NCBI RefSeq assembly: GCF_000315625.1
Contig: NW_005434671.1
Coordinates: forward strand, 1,103,170 to 1,167,169
Source of the DNA: Guillardia theta CCMP2712
Taxonomy: Eukaryota > Cryptophyceae > Pyrenomonadales > Geminigeraceae
DNA: 64,000 nt
Reading direction: 5' to 3'
Position 1 is the first letter of the stretch. The number at the start of each line of letters is the position of its first letter. Below, in pieces: positions 43,094 through 54,262 of this stretch. The notes under the pieces are model-generated. The model saw only the letters and a program-made list of their open reading frames with translations. It did no database searches and was not told the origin of the DNA. Made by a program: the position numbers and the translations under genes.

Positions 43094-43661
43094 ATGGTAA
43101 GCACCCGTTCGCAATGCAAGTGATGTGTGACATGGCTGTTTGACGGGGAACATGATCATGATTGAGAATCAAGCTCTCTTCCATGAAATTTCCGAATGTT
43201 GCTAGATTTCCTTTTGATGACTGAATCAGACCGCAAAGTCTTTGTGGAGATGGTAACTCACGAGGATTGTGATAAAGCACAATGAATAACACGGAATGGA
43301 TGTCGTGATATTGTTCATGAAATGTTCAACATGTGTTCGAGTGGTGGGATTGATCTCTTCCACTCAGCTCTTTGTGGTTGCTCGCGCTCCTGCTCTCTAC
43401 TACCTTCACCCCGACGTCTCCTTCTTCAAGGGGAATGGCTTCAAGCAGCTTGGGCCTTACCTTGACATGCCGGACAACTCAGCGGCTGGAGATGTAAGTT
43501 CTTGCTCCAACGCTGAAGATATGTTTCTACATGACCAAACCCTTGGAAGTCTTCCAAACTGATTAATCCTTTTCTCTTTGGCCCTACAGGTGTGGAACCC
43601 CCCTGACACTGAGTCGACTTCTGGTATCAGCTATGACAACTGCGAATCCCTTGAGGACTAA
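43094..43661 (+). CDS. 66-aa microprotein with start codon in its own exon
   Basis: Exons 43094-43096 (ATG only, followed by GTAAGC), 43368-43493 and 43590-43661. Both introns are phase 0 with good donors (GTAAGC, GTAAGT) and acceptors (CACTCAG, CCCTACAG). The product begins MLFVVARAPALYYLHPDVSF, contains GNGFKQLGPYLDMPDNS, and ends GISYDNCESLED. A short hydrophobic N-terminus could be a membrane or import element. Family not recognised, though it has the look of a small organelle-complex subunit. An upstream 5' UTR may include the octamer array. Confidence 0.52.
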
Positions 43662-43794
43662 TAGCTGGGACATTTTAACTTCATTCTTTACTGTACATGA
43701 CAAATGAAGATAGCAAACAAGACAGAATGCATCAGGTTGGCGTTTCGGATTGGTTGAAAAGCTTAAAGATTTCAGCTCAGAATCATGTTGAGTT

Positions 43795-44802
43795 TTAAAT
43801 TTGATCGTCGGCCTTGATTGCCTCTTCCTGCTGACATTGTGGATTTGAGCTCTGATAAGGGCAAGTCTGCCACCTGCAAATCACATGCTCAGCAGCAGCA
43901 CATGGAGTACGAACAACCAACCATTTCAAAGTACGAGCGAGCTGTTTGTTGGACGCCACGAGATGTGGCTGTCTGCCTTTGCAGTCTCTCGATTTGGTGC
44001 TTGCTCCTGCTGCGACGAGAAGTTTTGCTGCATGCGGGAGGTCGAGCTCTGCACACAGATGTAAAGGAGTCTTTCTGCAGAACTCCTTGGAGGCGTGCTT
44101 GTCAACGGGTACATGCCGTGACATGAGCTGTTCTAGTATCCACGTCTGGTTCGAAATGACTGCCATATGAGCGAGTGACCAGCCGTCGCTGTTGAGGGCC
44201 TGTAATGCTGAATCCGTTGAGACGGCGATCCCAAAGTGAAGGATGGAATTCCACCATGCCTCAGGCTTCTGGAGCATTTCTCTGTCGATGCGCATCGCTC
44301 CCCTAGCAAGCCATGTTTCCTTGACGCATTCTTGCAAAGCGAGAGTGACGTTGAAGGTCTGCGACAGCAGATTGCAGGCGGAGAGCGGGTCCAACATGCT
44401 CATTTGTCTTGCTAACCATCCTTTGCTCTCAATCAGTCTTGAAGCCCGTTGCATCTCGCTGCATTGACAATAATGAGACATGCCCCAAGGGTAATTGTAC
44501 TCGGGGACAATTTCTTCAGAGACTCCCGGTGATCCCGCTGACGGGGGAGAGGCGCTGGAGTCCATTCGCCACCACATGTGAGCTATGACGACCATCACAA
44601 GACAAGAAGCTGTCAGCACCTTGGAGATGAACCAACATGTGTCTCCTCGCCCATGGCGCTTCAAACCTTGGTTGGGTCCGTCCTCGTCCACTGATTTCTC
44701 ATTTTTTTCCGAGGACTTGTTTTCTGCTTGCTGCCCTGCATCCTCTGTCTTGTTGACTTCACCTTCACGTCTCTCTCCCTGTCTTCCTCTCAGTTTCGGC
44801 AT
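43795..44802 (-). CDS. single-TM ankyrin-repeat protein
   Basis: Intronless 335-aa frame. The N-terminus is highly charged (KLRGRQGERREGEVNK). One TM segment ISKVLTASCLVMVVIAHMWW at about residues 59-78 is followed by a Ser/Pro linker. The C-terminal half has ankyrin-like units: WSLAHMAVISNQTWILEQLM, KTPLHLCAELDLPHAAKLLV and AAGASTKSRDCKGRQPHLVA. Cys/Trp residues near the C-terminus (CRWQTCPYQS) are unusual. Orientation and partner unknown. A GC island with TGACTCAG motifs lies just upstream. Confidence 0.72.
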   Translation of the reverse strand: MPKLRGRQGERREGEVNKTEDAGQQAENKSSEKNEKSVDEDGPNQGLKRHGRGDTCWFISKVLTASCLVMVVIAHMWWRMDSSASPPSAGSPGVSEEIVPEYNYPWGMSHYCQCSEMQRASRLIESKGWLARQMSMLDPLSACNLLSQTFNVTLALQECVKETWLARGAMRIDREMLQKPEAWWNSILHFGIAVSTDSALQALNSDGWSLAHMAVISNQTWILEQLMSRHVPVDKHASKEFCRKTPLHLCAELDLPHAAKLLVAAGASTKSRDCKGRQPHLVASNKQLARTLKWLVVRTPCAAAEHVICRWQTCPYQSSNPQCQQEEAIKADDQI

Positions 44803-45496
44803 TCTCCCATCTTCATCGCTTCTCGGAGTACATCACCTTGTCGACTCCTCTCTCTCTCTTAGGTTTTTTTTAAAATGATTTTGACGCAAGTCAAAAAAAC
44901 TAAAAAAAATCTTGACGTGCCGTTGATTGAGAGGCTGGCCGAGTCCGACGGTCACCGCCCGGCGGGTCACACGGTGGCGCTCAGTGCCGCGGGCGTGGGA
45001 CTCCCCGAGCCTGACTCAGTGAGGGCCGGCGGGGGGCCGAATCGGTCTGTTACTTTGAAGCTATGATCGGATCATCAGAGGGCTAGTCTTCTTTACTCAG
45101 CTAGTAGTACTCGTGGAGACATTCAATACCGCATAGTAAAAGAATCGTAATGAATAAATATTGACTCAGCTCGGCCCCCCACGCAGGCCGCGCCGCGGTC
45201 TCCGGGCCCGACCGTACCCACTCACGCGGCCGGCCGCGCGCTGCTTCGGAGTTCCATGCTATCAGAACAAGTTTGTCATGCTCATGATGGGACCGTCCCC
45301 TCGGGCCTGCGGGAGGCTCTTCGTGCAGCAGTGCCGCAGTGCAGTCTCAGGCTCGACTCGGGAGTCTCATCCCATCCCTCCTCTCCGGACTGCGCGGCAT
45401 CCACGAGTCTCCTCCCTACTCCTCCGGCTCCTCTAGCGGCTGAATCCTCGGGCTGGTCGCCATGAGCGCTCCCAGCGTCAGCTGCATACGAGTCAG
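44803..45496. other. intergenic GC island
   Basis: About 690 bp upstream of the ankyrin gene and downstream of the ABCG gene. GC-rich at 44930-45050 and 45170-45245, with TGACTCAGTGA at 45012-45022 and TGACTCAG at 45162-45169. No gene recognised. Confidence 0.5.
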
Positions 45497-48478
45497 TCAA
45501 GAGCGCGGCCATGAGCAAGGCTCGGGGACCACGTAGAAGCCTCCAAGGAGGGAGTACTGCCCGCGGAGAGAGTCGGCGACCTGCAAGGAAGAGACTGAGG
45601 CGAAGGAAGAAATAGTTCGCCTCCTGTCTCACTGTAACTTTGTCAAGTTTGAGCTGACGCAGGAGAAGCTTGTTCCTCTTCTGACCGAGCAAAGAGTCTT
45701 TCTCTGCCGCCTGCCGCACGTTCAGCCTCCTCCTCCTCCCACCATGCAAAAACACCATGGCCGAAAGCTCCGAGGCACAGAGGCCTTCACAGCCGTAGCG
45801 GATCATCGAGATCGACCGGAGAGGCTGGAGGAGGAGGTCAGAGGCGGGGCAAGGAGGAGAGTCCCAGACCTCGAGCAGAGGAGGAAGTGAAGGACTGCCT
45901 GAGGGCCCGACAGCTCCGACGATGGTGAGGACGAGAATGAGAGGAGGACCCATGGCAAGAGCCTGGCGCACGCGCTCAGAGACGGAAGGAGGAGACTTAT
46001 GGCAGGCAAGGGAGGAAGAGAAGGGAGGGGGGGGGTTACCGCTGCAGGTGAAGTTACACTAGCACCGATGAGCTGACCGAGAGCTGAAGACGACAAGGCC
46101 TGCCAGGGATGAGGAGGAGGAAGAGGCAGGAGGAGGACAGAGCCAGGAAGAGGAGGAGGGGGAGGAGGAGGAGGAGGAGGAGAAAGGCAGGACGATGATG
46201 GGAGCTCACCTGGAAGGTGACAAGCTGAACGAAGTCTTTGAGGCTTCCCTGCATGCCGCAGCTCTGGTGGACGGTGAAGCCTAGGAGGAAGAGAGGAGGA
46301 GGAGGAGGAGGAGGAGGTTCAGGAGCAGATGCAAAGAGAGGCAGAGGCAGAGGCACCGAAGAGAGCAGCGAAGAAAGCGTCGAGTGGGGCCTGAGTGAAG
46401 GTCAAGATGACGGAAGAGAAGAGGAGGGGAAACAGGAGGTAAGGGAGGGGAGATGAAGACGTAAAGGAAGCAGAGAGGTACAGAGCGAAGGGCAGGGCAG
46501 GGCAGGGCAGGGAAGGGAAGGGAAGGGAAGGGAAGGGAAGGGAAGGAAAGGGAAACAGGAGGTAAGGGCAGGGCAGGGCAGGGCAGGGCAGGGCAGGGCA
46601 GGGCAGGGCAGGGAAGGAAGAGGCAAACAAACCTCAGCTAAGGTCTTGCTGAGAAGGTAAGAGAAAGACCCGTAGTATCTCCTCTCCCTCGAGATAGTGA
46701 TCCGTTCCTGTCGAAGTGAAGTCCCTCGTCAAACAGGTGGACGGCAAGGCAGCAGCCGACCTCCACGAAGTTCATCAAGGACTTGACCATGGCGATCATG
46801 GAGCTGTTGATCGACGTCATCACGATGCTCCCGATCCTGTCCACAACCTGCTGCAAGTTCAATACCTCCTGCTCCTGCTTCTCCTGCTCCTGCTTCTCCT
46901 GCTCCTGGTGCTCCTGGTCCTCCTGGTGCTCCTCGACTCTCGTCGCTCCTCCCGTTTTCCTCTACCGTGCACACATCGCTCTCTTTACCACTATCGCTCC
47001 CTCTGACTTGCTATGTACAATCTCTCCCACTGGTCCTCCCGACCTCAAGCCTTGTTCCTGGTAAGAATCTGCTCTTCTCTCCTCCACGCGTTCAGTAGCA
47101 ACTCACCCCAGTCTGCTCTCCCCATACAACTCCAAACAGCCCGGCCAGGACGACTGTTGCTGCCAACCTTGGAGGTGTGAGGAGGAGCGAGGGGATTTGC
47201 CATTCCAGGAAGGAGAAAAGAAAAATGTGAGATGGGAAATCAAGATTGGAAGAAGAAGGGACAGGGCAGAACAGGGCAGTACGGGACAGGGCAGGGCAGG
47301 ACAGGTCAGGACAGGGCAGGGCAGGGCAGGGCAGGGCAGTGCAGGGCAGGGCAGTGCAGGGCAGGGCAGGGCAGGGCAGGGCAGGGCAGGGCAGGGCAGG
47401 GCAGGAGGGGACGGAGAAGAAAGGCAACGAGCAGGAAGGACATCAGCCTCACCTCACGCCATTGACAAAGACATCTCGAGTTGTTTGCTTCACGGCCCTG
47501 CAGAAGAGAGCTCCAAAGGCCGAGCCCAACCTTCCCATTCGTCTCTTTCCGTCCTCTCTCTTCTCCATCCCCCCTCTCTCCCCTATCAGCCGTCAGTTCC
47601 TTCCTCCCGCTGCAGCAGGACAACCTCTGTTGGGTTGGAGGAGAGGAGGAAACGGCAGGCAGAACGGCGAGCCCGAGGGCTTCTCCTCGAAGTAGGAGCA
47701 GCGGAGAGATCGCCACTTCTGTGTGAGGAGGCACAGACGATCACGCGTGTTCCTCTCAGAGTCGTCGGTGGTCTAGGAGAGGAGAGCAAAGACGTGAGAA
47801 AAGAAGATGAATGGAGGGAGACAAGTGACGGCAGAAGGGCGGATGACGAGGGCATGAAGAAGTGGTGAGGAAGGGAGAGCGAGGGAGAGCGCGAGAAGGA
47901 GAAGGAGGAGAAGGAGAAGGAGAAGGAGAAGGAGCAAGGGGGAAAACATTTTCAGTGGCTGCTGAGCACAAAAGAAATCATTACCAGGTCTATGCTAACC
48001 AGGTCCAGGAGGAACTCAGCAGGATTTGTTTCAGCTGGGCACCTGAACGATGTGAGGTGAATGAGGTTTGCCAGACAAAAAACGAGGAAGCAGGGAGGGG
48101 AAGAGGAGGAAGAGGAGGAAAAAGAACAGGAGGAGGAAGGAGAGAGATGCGCGGATAAGTGGAAGTGGCAATGTGAGTGGAAGGGGGGAAGGTTGGGGAT
48201 GGGGAAAGAATTGCCTGAAATTAAGTGAACTGATCCATTTGAGACAATCTTTTCTTGGGCCTGGACATAAATTATCATCTGAAAACGTGAGGAAAGGAGA
48301 AGGAGGGGAACGGGAGGGAACGAGATCAGGAGGGGAAAGGGAGGAGGGAGAGGGGGAGAAGGAAGAGGGAGATACCTGCGTAGATTGTCTCGCCTTCGTT
48401 GAGAAGAAAGATGTCATCCAATATACGCCAGACCTGCGGATCACGAGGTGGATAAAGATGAGTAAGAGAAGGAGGAGC

Positions 48479-48531
<53 letters not shown>

Positions 48532-48565
48532 CAGGAGCAGGAGCAGGAGCAGCAGGAGCAGGAGC

Positions 48566-48630
<65 letters not shown>

Positions 48631-48679
48631 CAGGAGGAGCAGGAGGAGCAGGAGCGGGAGGAGCAGGAGCAGGAGCAGG

Positions 48680-48711
<32 letters not shown>

Positions 48712-50342
48712 CTGCTATTTCAACGTCCCGTGTACTAGCATATCACCTTTGAAGAAGGCTGATGGATTGAGATGATCACTGCTAGAGGACTCAGTCTCGC
48801 TCCCTCGCTCCCTCGCTCCCTCGCTCCCTCGCTCCCTCCCTCGCTCCCTCCCCCCCCCCCCCCCCCAACCCCCTCCCTCGCTCCCTCGCTCCCTCGCTCC
48901 CTCGCTCCCTCGCTCCCTCGCTCCCTCGCTCCTCACCTGTGTGCCCTGAGTCTGCTAGCTTGCGGAGAACGAGGATCATCCTCTCCGCCTAATGTCGAGA
49001 AAGTTTCAAGAGGGAAGCGCATGCAGGGCGGGAAGAGAAATGAGCAGAAAGAAGCAGGAGGAGGAGCAGGAGGGAGCAGGAGGAGGAGCAAGAGGAGGAG
49101 CAAGAGGAGGAGCAGGAGGAGGAGCAGGAGGAGGAGCAGGAGGAAGGGAGGAGAATCACTTGGAAGGCATCGAGGCCTGACGTCGGCTCGTCTGCAAAGA
49201 TGATATCTGGACTTCCAACAAGCTCGCAACCTGTTCCACTTCAGAGAAAGAATGAAAATGGCGACGAGGATGCGGGCACGGTACTGGATCAGGAGAAACA
49301 GAAGCTGCAGGGGGAGCAGGAGGAGCAGAGGAAGCAAGAGGAGGAGGACGTGGGAGGCGAGAAGTATGGGGAGCAGGAGGAGCAAGAGGAGTAGAAAGAG
49401 CAGGAGGATGGAGTTGGATGAGGGAGTAGAGATCTTCAAACCGAGAGCAAGTCGACGTCGTTCTCCTCCTGATATTCCTCGCGTCCTCTCATTTCCAACC
49501 CTCGATTCACTACCTGCTCGTCAAGAATCGCAACAAGAACTCGCTGACGTTCTCACCGCACGTTCGATAGATGGAGTGTCCTCAACAACTTTTCAACAAT
49601 CTACAGTACAAGCTGTCAGCCTCTGCCATGCAGATTCTCCCCACTTTTCTTCTTCTCTCCACTTCCTCTTCTTCTCTCCTCTTCCTCTCCTTCTCCCCCG
49701 TTGATCTCCTTCCCCTTCTTCCTCGTCTTGTCCTCCCCTCCTGCCCTCCAATCTCCCCCACTCCTCCGTTGCCCAACCTCTTTGCGATGGGCTGTGGAGG
49801 TTCCAGGGAGTCGGAGTTTGGCTGCCATTTGCAACGTCTCTTGAACTGACAAGTGGGAAAAGAACTGATCTTCCTGTAGGTATGAAACAGATTGTCATCA
49901 TACAGTAGAGCAGACTCCTTTCACGTGTATGAATTATCACACGTATGAAGAGACTGTCATTGCACGCACTATCCCCTGCAATATTCTCTCCTACAAATTT
50001 CTAACCTGCCCGACAAATCCATACGTCCGATCAATACGACCATGATAAGCTGAACCTGACAATCTGAAGTGATGACAAACGTGTAAAGAGACTCATTCAC
50101 CAAACATCTGCTATGCTGCCATACCTTCCAGATAGCTTCTGCCTTGGTCGCTGCGACAAGGTCCCTCCAAGAACCTTGAGACAGCATCACATGGGGGTGA
50201 GCTCCTCTTCTCTACCTGTAGCAGAGATGTCTTGCCGGCTCCTGACGGCCCCATGATGGCCAGCAACCTGTTTCGAAGAGGAATCACAGAAGGTGCAGAG
50301 GCACTTGGAATGCAGAGATTGTAGTAGTAGTAGTAGTAGTAT

Positions 50343-50381
<39 letters not shown>

Positions 50382-50707
50382 GAGGAGGAGGAGGAGGAGG
50401 AGGAGGAGGAGGAGGAGGAGGAGGAGGAGGAGGAGGAGGAGGAGGAGGCAAAAGTGATGATCACAACCTGCCCGGATATGCGACACCATTCAGGTTCTTG
50501 AGAACTTTTCGTCCATCTACCGCGAGGGAGATGGCTTGCCATGAAATCGCGGGTGTATCGCTTTCGCCATGAGCCGCCGCGAACAACTACAGCAGATTGC
50601 ACATGAGAAACTGGCGATGGAAGAGGAAAGAGGGGAAACGGAGAAATGAGAGAAAGATCTCCTCTCACCACAAGGAAGAGCGCAAACACGGCGGATCCCC
50701 GAACCAT
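45497..50707 (-). CDS. ABCG-family half-transporter
   Basis: Minus-strand gene of about fourteen exons spread over 5.2 kb. N-terminus MVRGSAVFALFLVLFAAAHG is signal-peptide-like. Nucleotide-binding domain: ISWQAISLAVDGRKVLKNLN, Walker A GPSGAGKTS (50220-50260), signature ISGGERRRLALGL (49440-49483), Walker B/D-loop FADEPTSGLDAFQ (about 49170-49210), LRKLADSGHT, and WRILDDIFLLNEGETIYAG. Linker CPAETNPAEFLLDLVS. Membrane domain: RAVKQTTRDVFVN, VVLAGLFGVVWGEQTG, RIGSIVMTSINSSMIAMVK, ISRERRYYGSFSYLLSKTLA, PLDAFFAALFGA, SSSALGQLIGASVTS, and LRSISMIRYGCEGLC, ending with a stop at 45497. NBD-before-TMD order is the ABCG (White) family, exporters of lipids/sterols or pigments. The signal peptide is atypical for the family. 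Introns are filled with simple repeats. Confidence 0.85.
46489..46618. repeat. (GGGCA)n and (GGGAA)n arrays
   Basis: Tandem pentamers in an ABCG intron; sense strand is TGCCC/TTCCC. Confidence 0.95.
47266..47405. repeat. (GGGCA)n array
   Basis: Some 26 pentamer units with ACAGG and GTGCA variants, in another ABCG intron. It shares the GGGCA unit with the 46.5-kb array. Confidence 0.95.
48474..48712. repeat. (GGAGCA)n array, about 240 bp
   Basis: Longest simple repeat in the window, mainly GGAGCA with GCAGCAGGA interruptions. Intronic in the ABCG gene. The Arg/Ser-rich frame on the plus strand is an artefact. Confidence 0.95.
48797..48932. repeat. (CTCGCTCC)n array with a C16 run
   Basis: Octamer repeat flanking a long poly-C stretch near 48851. 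Unlike the other ABCG intron repeats it is purine-rich on the sense strand. Confidence 0.95.
49055..49150. repeat. GGAGGAGCA tandem repeat
   Basis: Nine-base units in an ABCG intron, pyrimidine-rich on the sense strand. Confidence 0.9.
50319..50448. repeat. (TAG)n-(GGA)n compound microsatellite
   Basis: About 20 TAG units followed by about 22 GGA units, in the ABCG intron just upstream (sense) of the Walker A exon. Confidence 0.95.
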
Positions 50708-51008
50708 CCTGTATATTGATCTCGGCAAACTCGACCCTTCCCAGGAGGTTTCGAACGGCCGCCTCTGCTCTGATCCTATCCTCTGCTTCAGCAAGGCCTC
50801 ATATCTTAGATTCGTCTCAAAGGACTTCACCAGCACCTTCTCCTCTTCCTTCTCTTAGTCGCGCTGGCTCTTCATCGCTCTCTCCCTCCTGCCATGGCCC
50901 CCAAACTGTTCCTTGAAACTCACATACAGAATCTTTTACACGGAGCCCTAGTGTCCCCTCGTCCCCGCTCAACCTGAAATCAAGTGAGGCGGGCTGGGTT
51001 CGATTCAA
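50708..51008. other. upstream region of the ABCG gene
   Basis: 300 bp separating the ABCG start (-) from a weak plus-strand frame. No element recognised. Confidence 0.35.
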
Positions 51009-51023
51009 AAGTGTTTTTTACCA

Positions 51024-51443
51024 TGGCGGTTACGGCCGTTGCAGGGGAAGAGCGCGAGAGCATGGCGGCGGATCCCCTTCCGGAGGCCTCCTTTCCCGCC
51101 CTCATGCACGCGCACCGCCGAACTCCTGCTCGTCTTCCTTCAACTTCCAGCTGTTGTTTGTGCTCTCTTCATCTTCAACACTCTCCTTTCTCCTTGCTGC
51201 CTCCCTCTGTCCGCGATCCACCTCAGTCGCAACCAACCCTCTCCCGCTACATCCGTCTCCCTCCTACTCTGCACGTATTTTCTGCACGATCTTGGCTATC
51301 CAATGCTCTTCCGCCATACACGTGAAGTTTCTTTACGCGATCTATGTGCCAGAGCATTTGAGCCTACTTTCACTGCACCCTGGCGCTTCATCACTGAGTT
51401 TTTTCCATTCTGTCAAATAATAGAAAATCTTATCTGTTATTAA
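51024..51443 (+). CDS. doubtful membrane-protein fragment
   Basis: Two overlapping plus-strand frames. One starts MAVTAVAGEERESMAADPLP. The other contains a hydrophobic run (LLLVFLQLPAVVCALFIFNT) and CTYFLHDLGYPMLF, faintly like a TLC-type membrane domain. A splice between frames is possible but I could not define one. Treat as unproven. Confidence 0.22.
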   Translation, partial: WRLRPLQGKSARAWRRIPFRRPPFPPSCTRTAELLLVFLQLPAVVCALFIFNTLLSPCCLPLSAIHLSRNQPSPATSVSLLLCTYFLHDLGYPMLFRHTREVSLRDLCARAFEPTFTAPWRFITEFFPFCQIIENLICY

Positions 51444-52074
51444 TTTACATGGTCTTGATGGTTACATAGTGGTTTTCTTATCTGTACAGTCAGTCAGTCG
51501 AGAATGTGCGTGAATGAAGTAAATCTCATCTATGATGTCTTTCTAGAACCGATCAAGGGCAGTTGCGCCATCTGAAAGGTTTCGACTGCAGCATATCGGA
51601 GCTTCCCATTTGGGATGTTCCATTTGGGTTTTAAGTTGTTGGTGTGTCTATTACAGGAGAGTGTTTCAGGGATCTATGATTAAACTGATGGAAAATGACA
51701 TGACAATTATGATCGTTTGAACATGCACTTTTAGTCAAATGCGTTGTACAGAATATGTGTTTTCTGAATATGTGATTGGTTTCTGCAAATTTGATTGATT
51801 CTGTTCTCTGATTTGGATTTTGAACAAAGCAAAATTTGGGGGGGGGGTCGTTCAATTATTTGGGTGTAGAATTTGTAGGAAAAGATTTGGAATTCGATGT
51901 AGTGCTTATTGAACATAGATTTGACCGAAAGTGATCCTTGCTTGCAACGCAATGCATTCTTCTGGATTCTTGCTTTTAATATGTCTGAAAAACTCGCCAT
52001 TACTTTGCAGATTTCGTGCTGTTGTTGAAGACAAGGGGGTGTAGAGTCAGCAAAGGGAACGGGGTTTGGCAACG
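51444..52074. other. AT-rich intergenic region
   Basis: About 630 bp, A/T-rich, with a G9 run at 51839-51847. Holds the presumed promoter of the CPSF6-like gene; nothing else recognised. Confidence 0.5.
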
Positions 52075-53372
52075 ATGAGTTCAGACGAGGAAATCAATGT
52101 TGAACTTGACCAGGTCCGGTTGTCCTCCCTTTCTCTTGAAACACAGGAAATGATTATGTCTCCAGTCTGAAGATGAAGAACAAACCATCGATAAACCATC
52201 TGAAACCGATCAAGTTGAGCAACGGGGGGAGGAGCCTTCAAACTTGGAAGAGAATAAAGAAGGATCAAACACTCCAACAGCTAAGCAAGATGAAAGTGAT
52301 GAAAAACAGGAACTTTCCAATGATAAAATAGTTTCTAGTGGTGTAGGAAGTGAGGACATTGTCACGGGAGACAACGTACAAGACAAGGACGACAAATCGC
52401 AGGTTCGGAGCCAAGATGATGACAAGAAGGAGGATCCTTCGGAGACTGCCGATGCACAGAAGGAGGATTCTAACGCTCAGGACGAAGTTGAGGAAAGTTT
52501 CGATTTATATGGGGACTTGGAGGAAGATAATGCTGAGGAGAAAGCTGGAAGAGATGATGAATCTGGTTTCTTGCCAGAAGACACCGATATGTCCAGCATT
52601 CCTGTCAACACAGATGTAAAAGATTCTAAATCGCCTGGGCAACATACTGGAAGTTCTGCGAAGAATCAACTAGATTCTGGTCCCAAAGGCCCCTGCTCTG
52701 TCACAGTGAACAAATTAAATTGGTGGACCAGCGATGCAGAACTCGAAACGTTTTTCGCGGAATGTGGCAAAATAAGGAAGATAAGGTTCGAGGAGGACAA
52801 GGCTTGTGGAAAATCCAAGGGCATAGCTCACATCGAGTTCGTCGACAGGTTTCGTCTTATTTGATTCAGGTCAATTGTCTCACACTCTTTTCAGCGTGTC
52901 TGCTTTGGATGCTGTCAAAAGGAGTGAGTCCACCCTGGATGGGGCTAGGATTCTAGTGAGCCTGGACCTGCATCCTGCGCTATCGCAGGGTCAAATGCGA
53001 CAGAATGTTCCTCTGCCCGGCGCTGGACAGTCGCTTGTTGGGAACGTGAGCCCAACACTGTCAGCTCAGGGAATGCCTCAGCCGATGATGCCCGGCAATG
53101 CGAGAGGATCGACGCAAGGACGAGACGCCATGAGTAGAAGTTCAAACCAAGGGAACGCATATGGAATGATGCGGGGAATGCCGATGCCAGGAATGATGAT
53201 GCCTCCGGGTATGTGGGGAATGCCTGGAATGATGCCTCAGATGTGGGGAATGCCTGGAATGATGGGCATGCCTGGGCAGCAGGTCTGACACTATACTCGG
53301 CGTGGTAGTATGATGCTGATAAGATTTGTACTTCAGATGCCAAGCGGAAGTGACAGAAGGAGGAGTAATGGT

Positions 53373-53449
<77 letters not shown>

Positions 53450-53756
53450 TAGGAACAGAGAAAGGGACAGAGACCGAGACAGGGACAGGGAAAAATCAAA
53501 GGAAAAGGATAAAGACAAGGACTCTGATAAGGGAAGCGAGAAAGAGAAGGAAAAATCTCGAGATCGTGGCAGCGGGAAAGAAAGGTCTCGCTCTAACTCG
53601 AGGAAGCGATCGTCATCCCGCGATCGCGACAGGGATTCTCGCAGGTTCGTCTAGAAAGAAAATTATTTACTTGGCCGCGATCCTTTCAATCTGACGATGG
53701 TATTTGGCAGGAGAGACCGGAAGGATGAAGAGAGAAATCTGAAGAGGAGACGCTAA
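52075..53756 (+). CDS. CPSF6/CFIm68-like RNA-processing factor
   Basis: Five exons: 52075-52113, 52166-52848, 52895-53282, 53337-53644, 53711-53756, all in phase. The N-terminal 180 residues are acidic (DEEINVELD, SFDLYGDLEEDN). One RRM follows: SVTVNKLNWWTSDAELETFF ... IRFEEDKACGKSKGIAHIEF, joined to SALDAVKRSESTLDGARIL. The WWT/SD signature in RNP2 and the acidic leader are typical of CPSF6/CPSF7. The middle is Met/Pro/Gly-rich (GMPMPGMMMPPGMWGMPG), replacing the Pro-rich linker. The C-terminus is an Arg-Asp repeat tract followed by Arg-Ser-rich sequence ending NLKRRR, an RS-like domain for nuclear import and splicing-factor contacts. Role in 3'-end cleavage and poly(A) site choice is by family. 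Confidence 0.82.
53371..53450 (+). repeat. (GGGACA)n hexanucleotide encoding Arg-Asp repeats
   Basis: About 13 in-frame units inside the CPSF6-like coding exon, so unit number changes alter the RD domain length without frameshift. Confidence 0.93.
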
Positions 53757-54262
53757 TCCTCAGTCACGCGGGGTGACTCAATGATTGAAGCGCACCACTA
53801 TCGCAAAGTAGGACTGCGGCCAGTCACGTAGTACACCGGGCACCGGGCCATGAACTTCCGAGTTCGAAAAATGATACTACTCAGTGACTAGTAAACTTGG
53901 GTAGTGCGACTCGTCGCCGTAGAACTTAAACCCGCCACCGTCTTCTTGTTCCGCTTGTGCCGACCGTACAGTGCGCCGTCATCCCGGACGCCTTGCACCC
54001 GGTGGCCGCGGTGCCGCCCCGCGCACCGGGCCAACGGCATCCGAGTCGGAGGCCCGGCCTGGGGGGCCGGGGGCCGGGGGTGCTCAGACTCCGGCACGGC
54101 CGGAGCCCGGGGCCGGGCGGCCGGGCGGCGCAGTCCGACGCCGTGACGCCGACACCCGGTGCGCCGCCGGGTGGAACAAATAACGGTGGAGTAACGAGCA
54201 GCTATGATTTCAACGATTTGTAACGGAGGCAATCGACACCTGTCTCCAGTCTGCACTGAACC
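53757..54262. other. GC-island promoter region of RPN1
   Basis: 505 bp. 53950-54180 is extremely GC-rich (GGCCGGGGGCCGGGGG and similar). CTCAGTGA occurs at 53880 and TGACTCA near 53775. Immediately upstream of the RPN1 start. Confidence 0.55.

Noticed and set aside
47246-47695. Plus-strand Gly/Arg/Ala/Gln repeat protein
   Set aside because: Frame through the GGGCA array; all three frames are open because the unit lacks stops.
48068-48775. Plus-strand Arg-Ser-rich protein resembling an SR factor
   Set aside because: The RS run is the GGAGCA array in one frame. The region is intronic to the ABCG gene, whose conserved motifs lie on the other strand on both sides.
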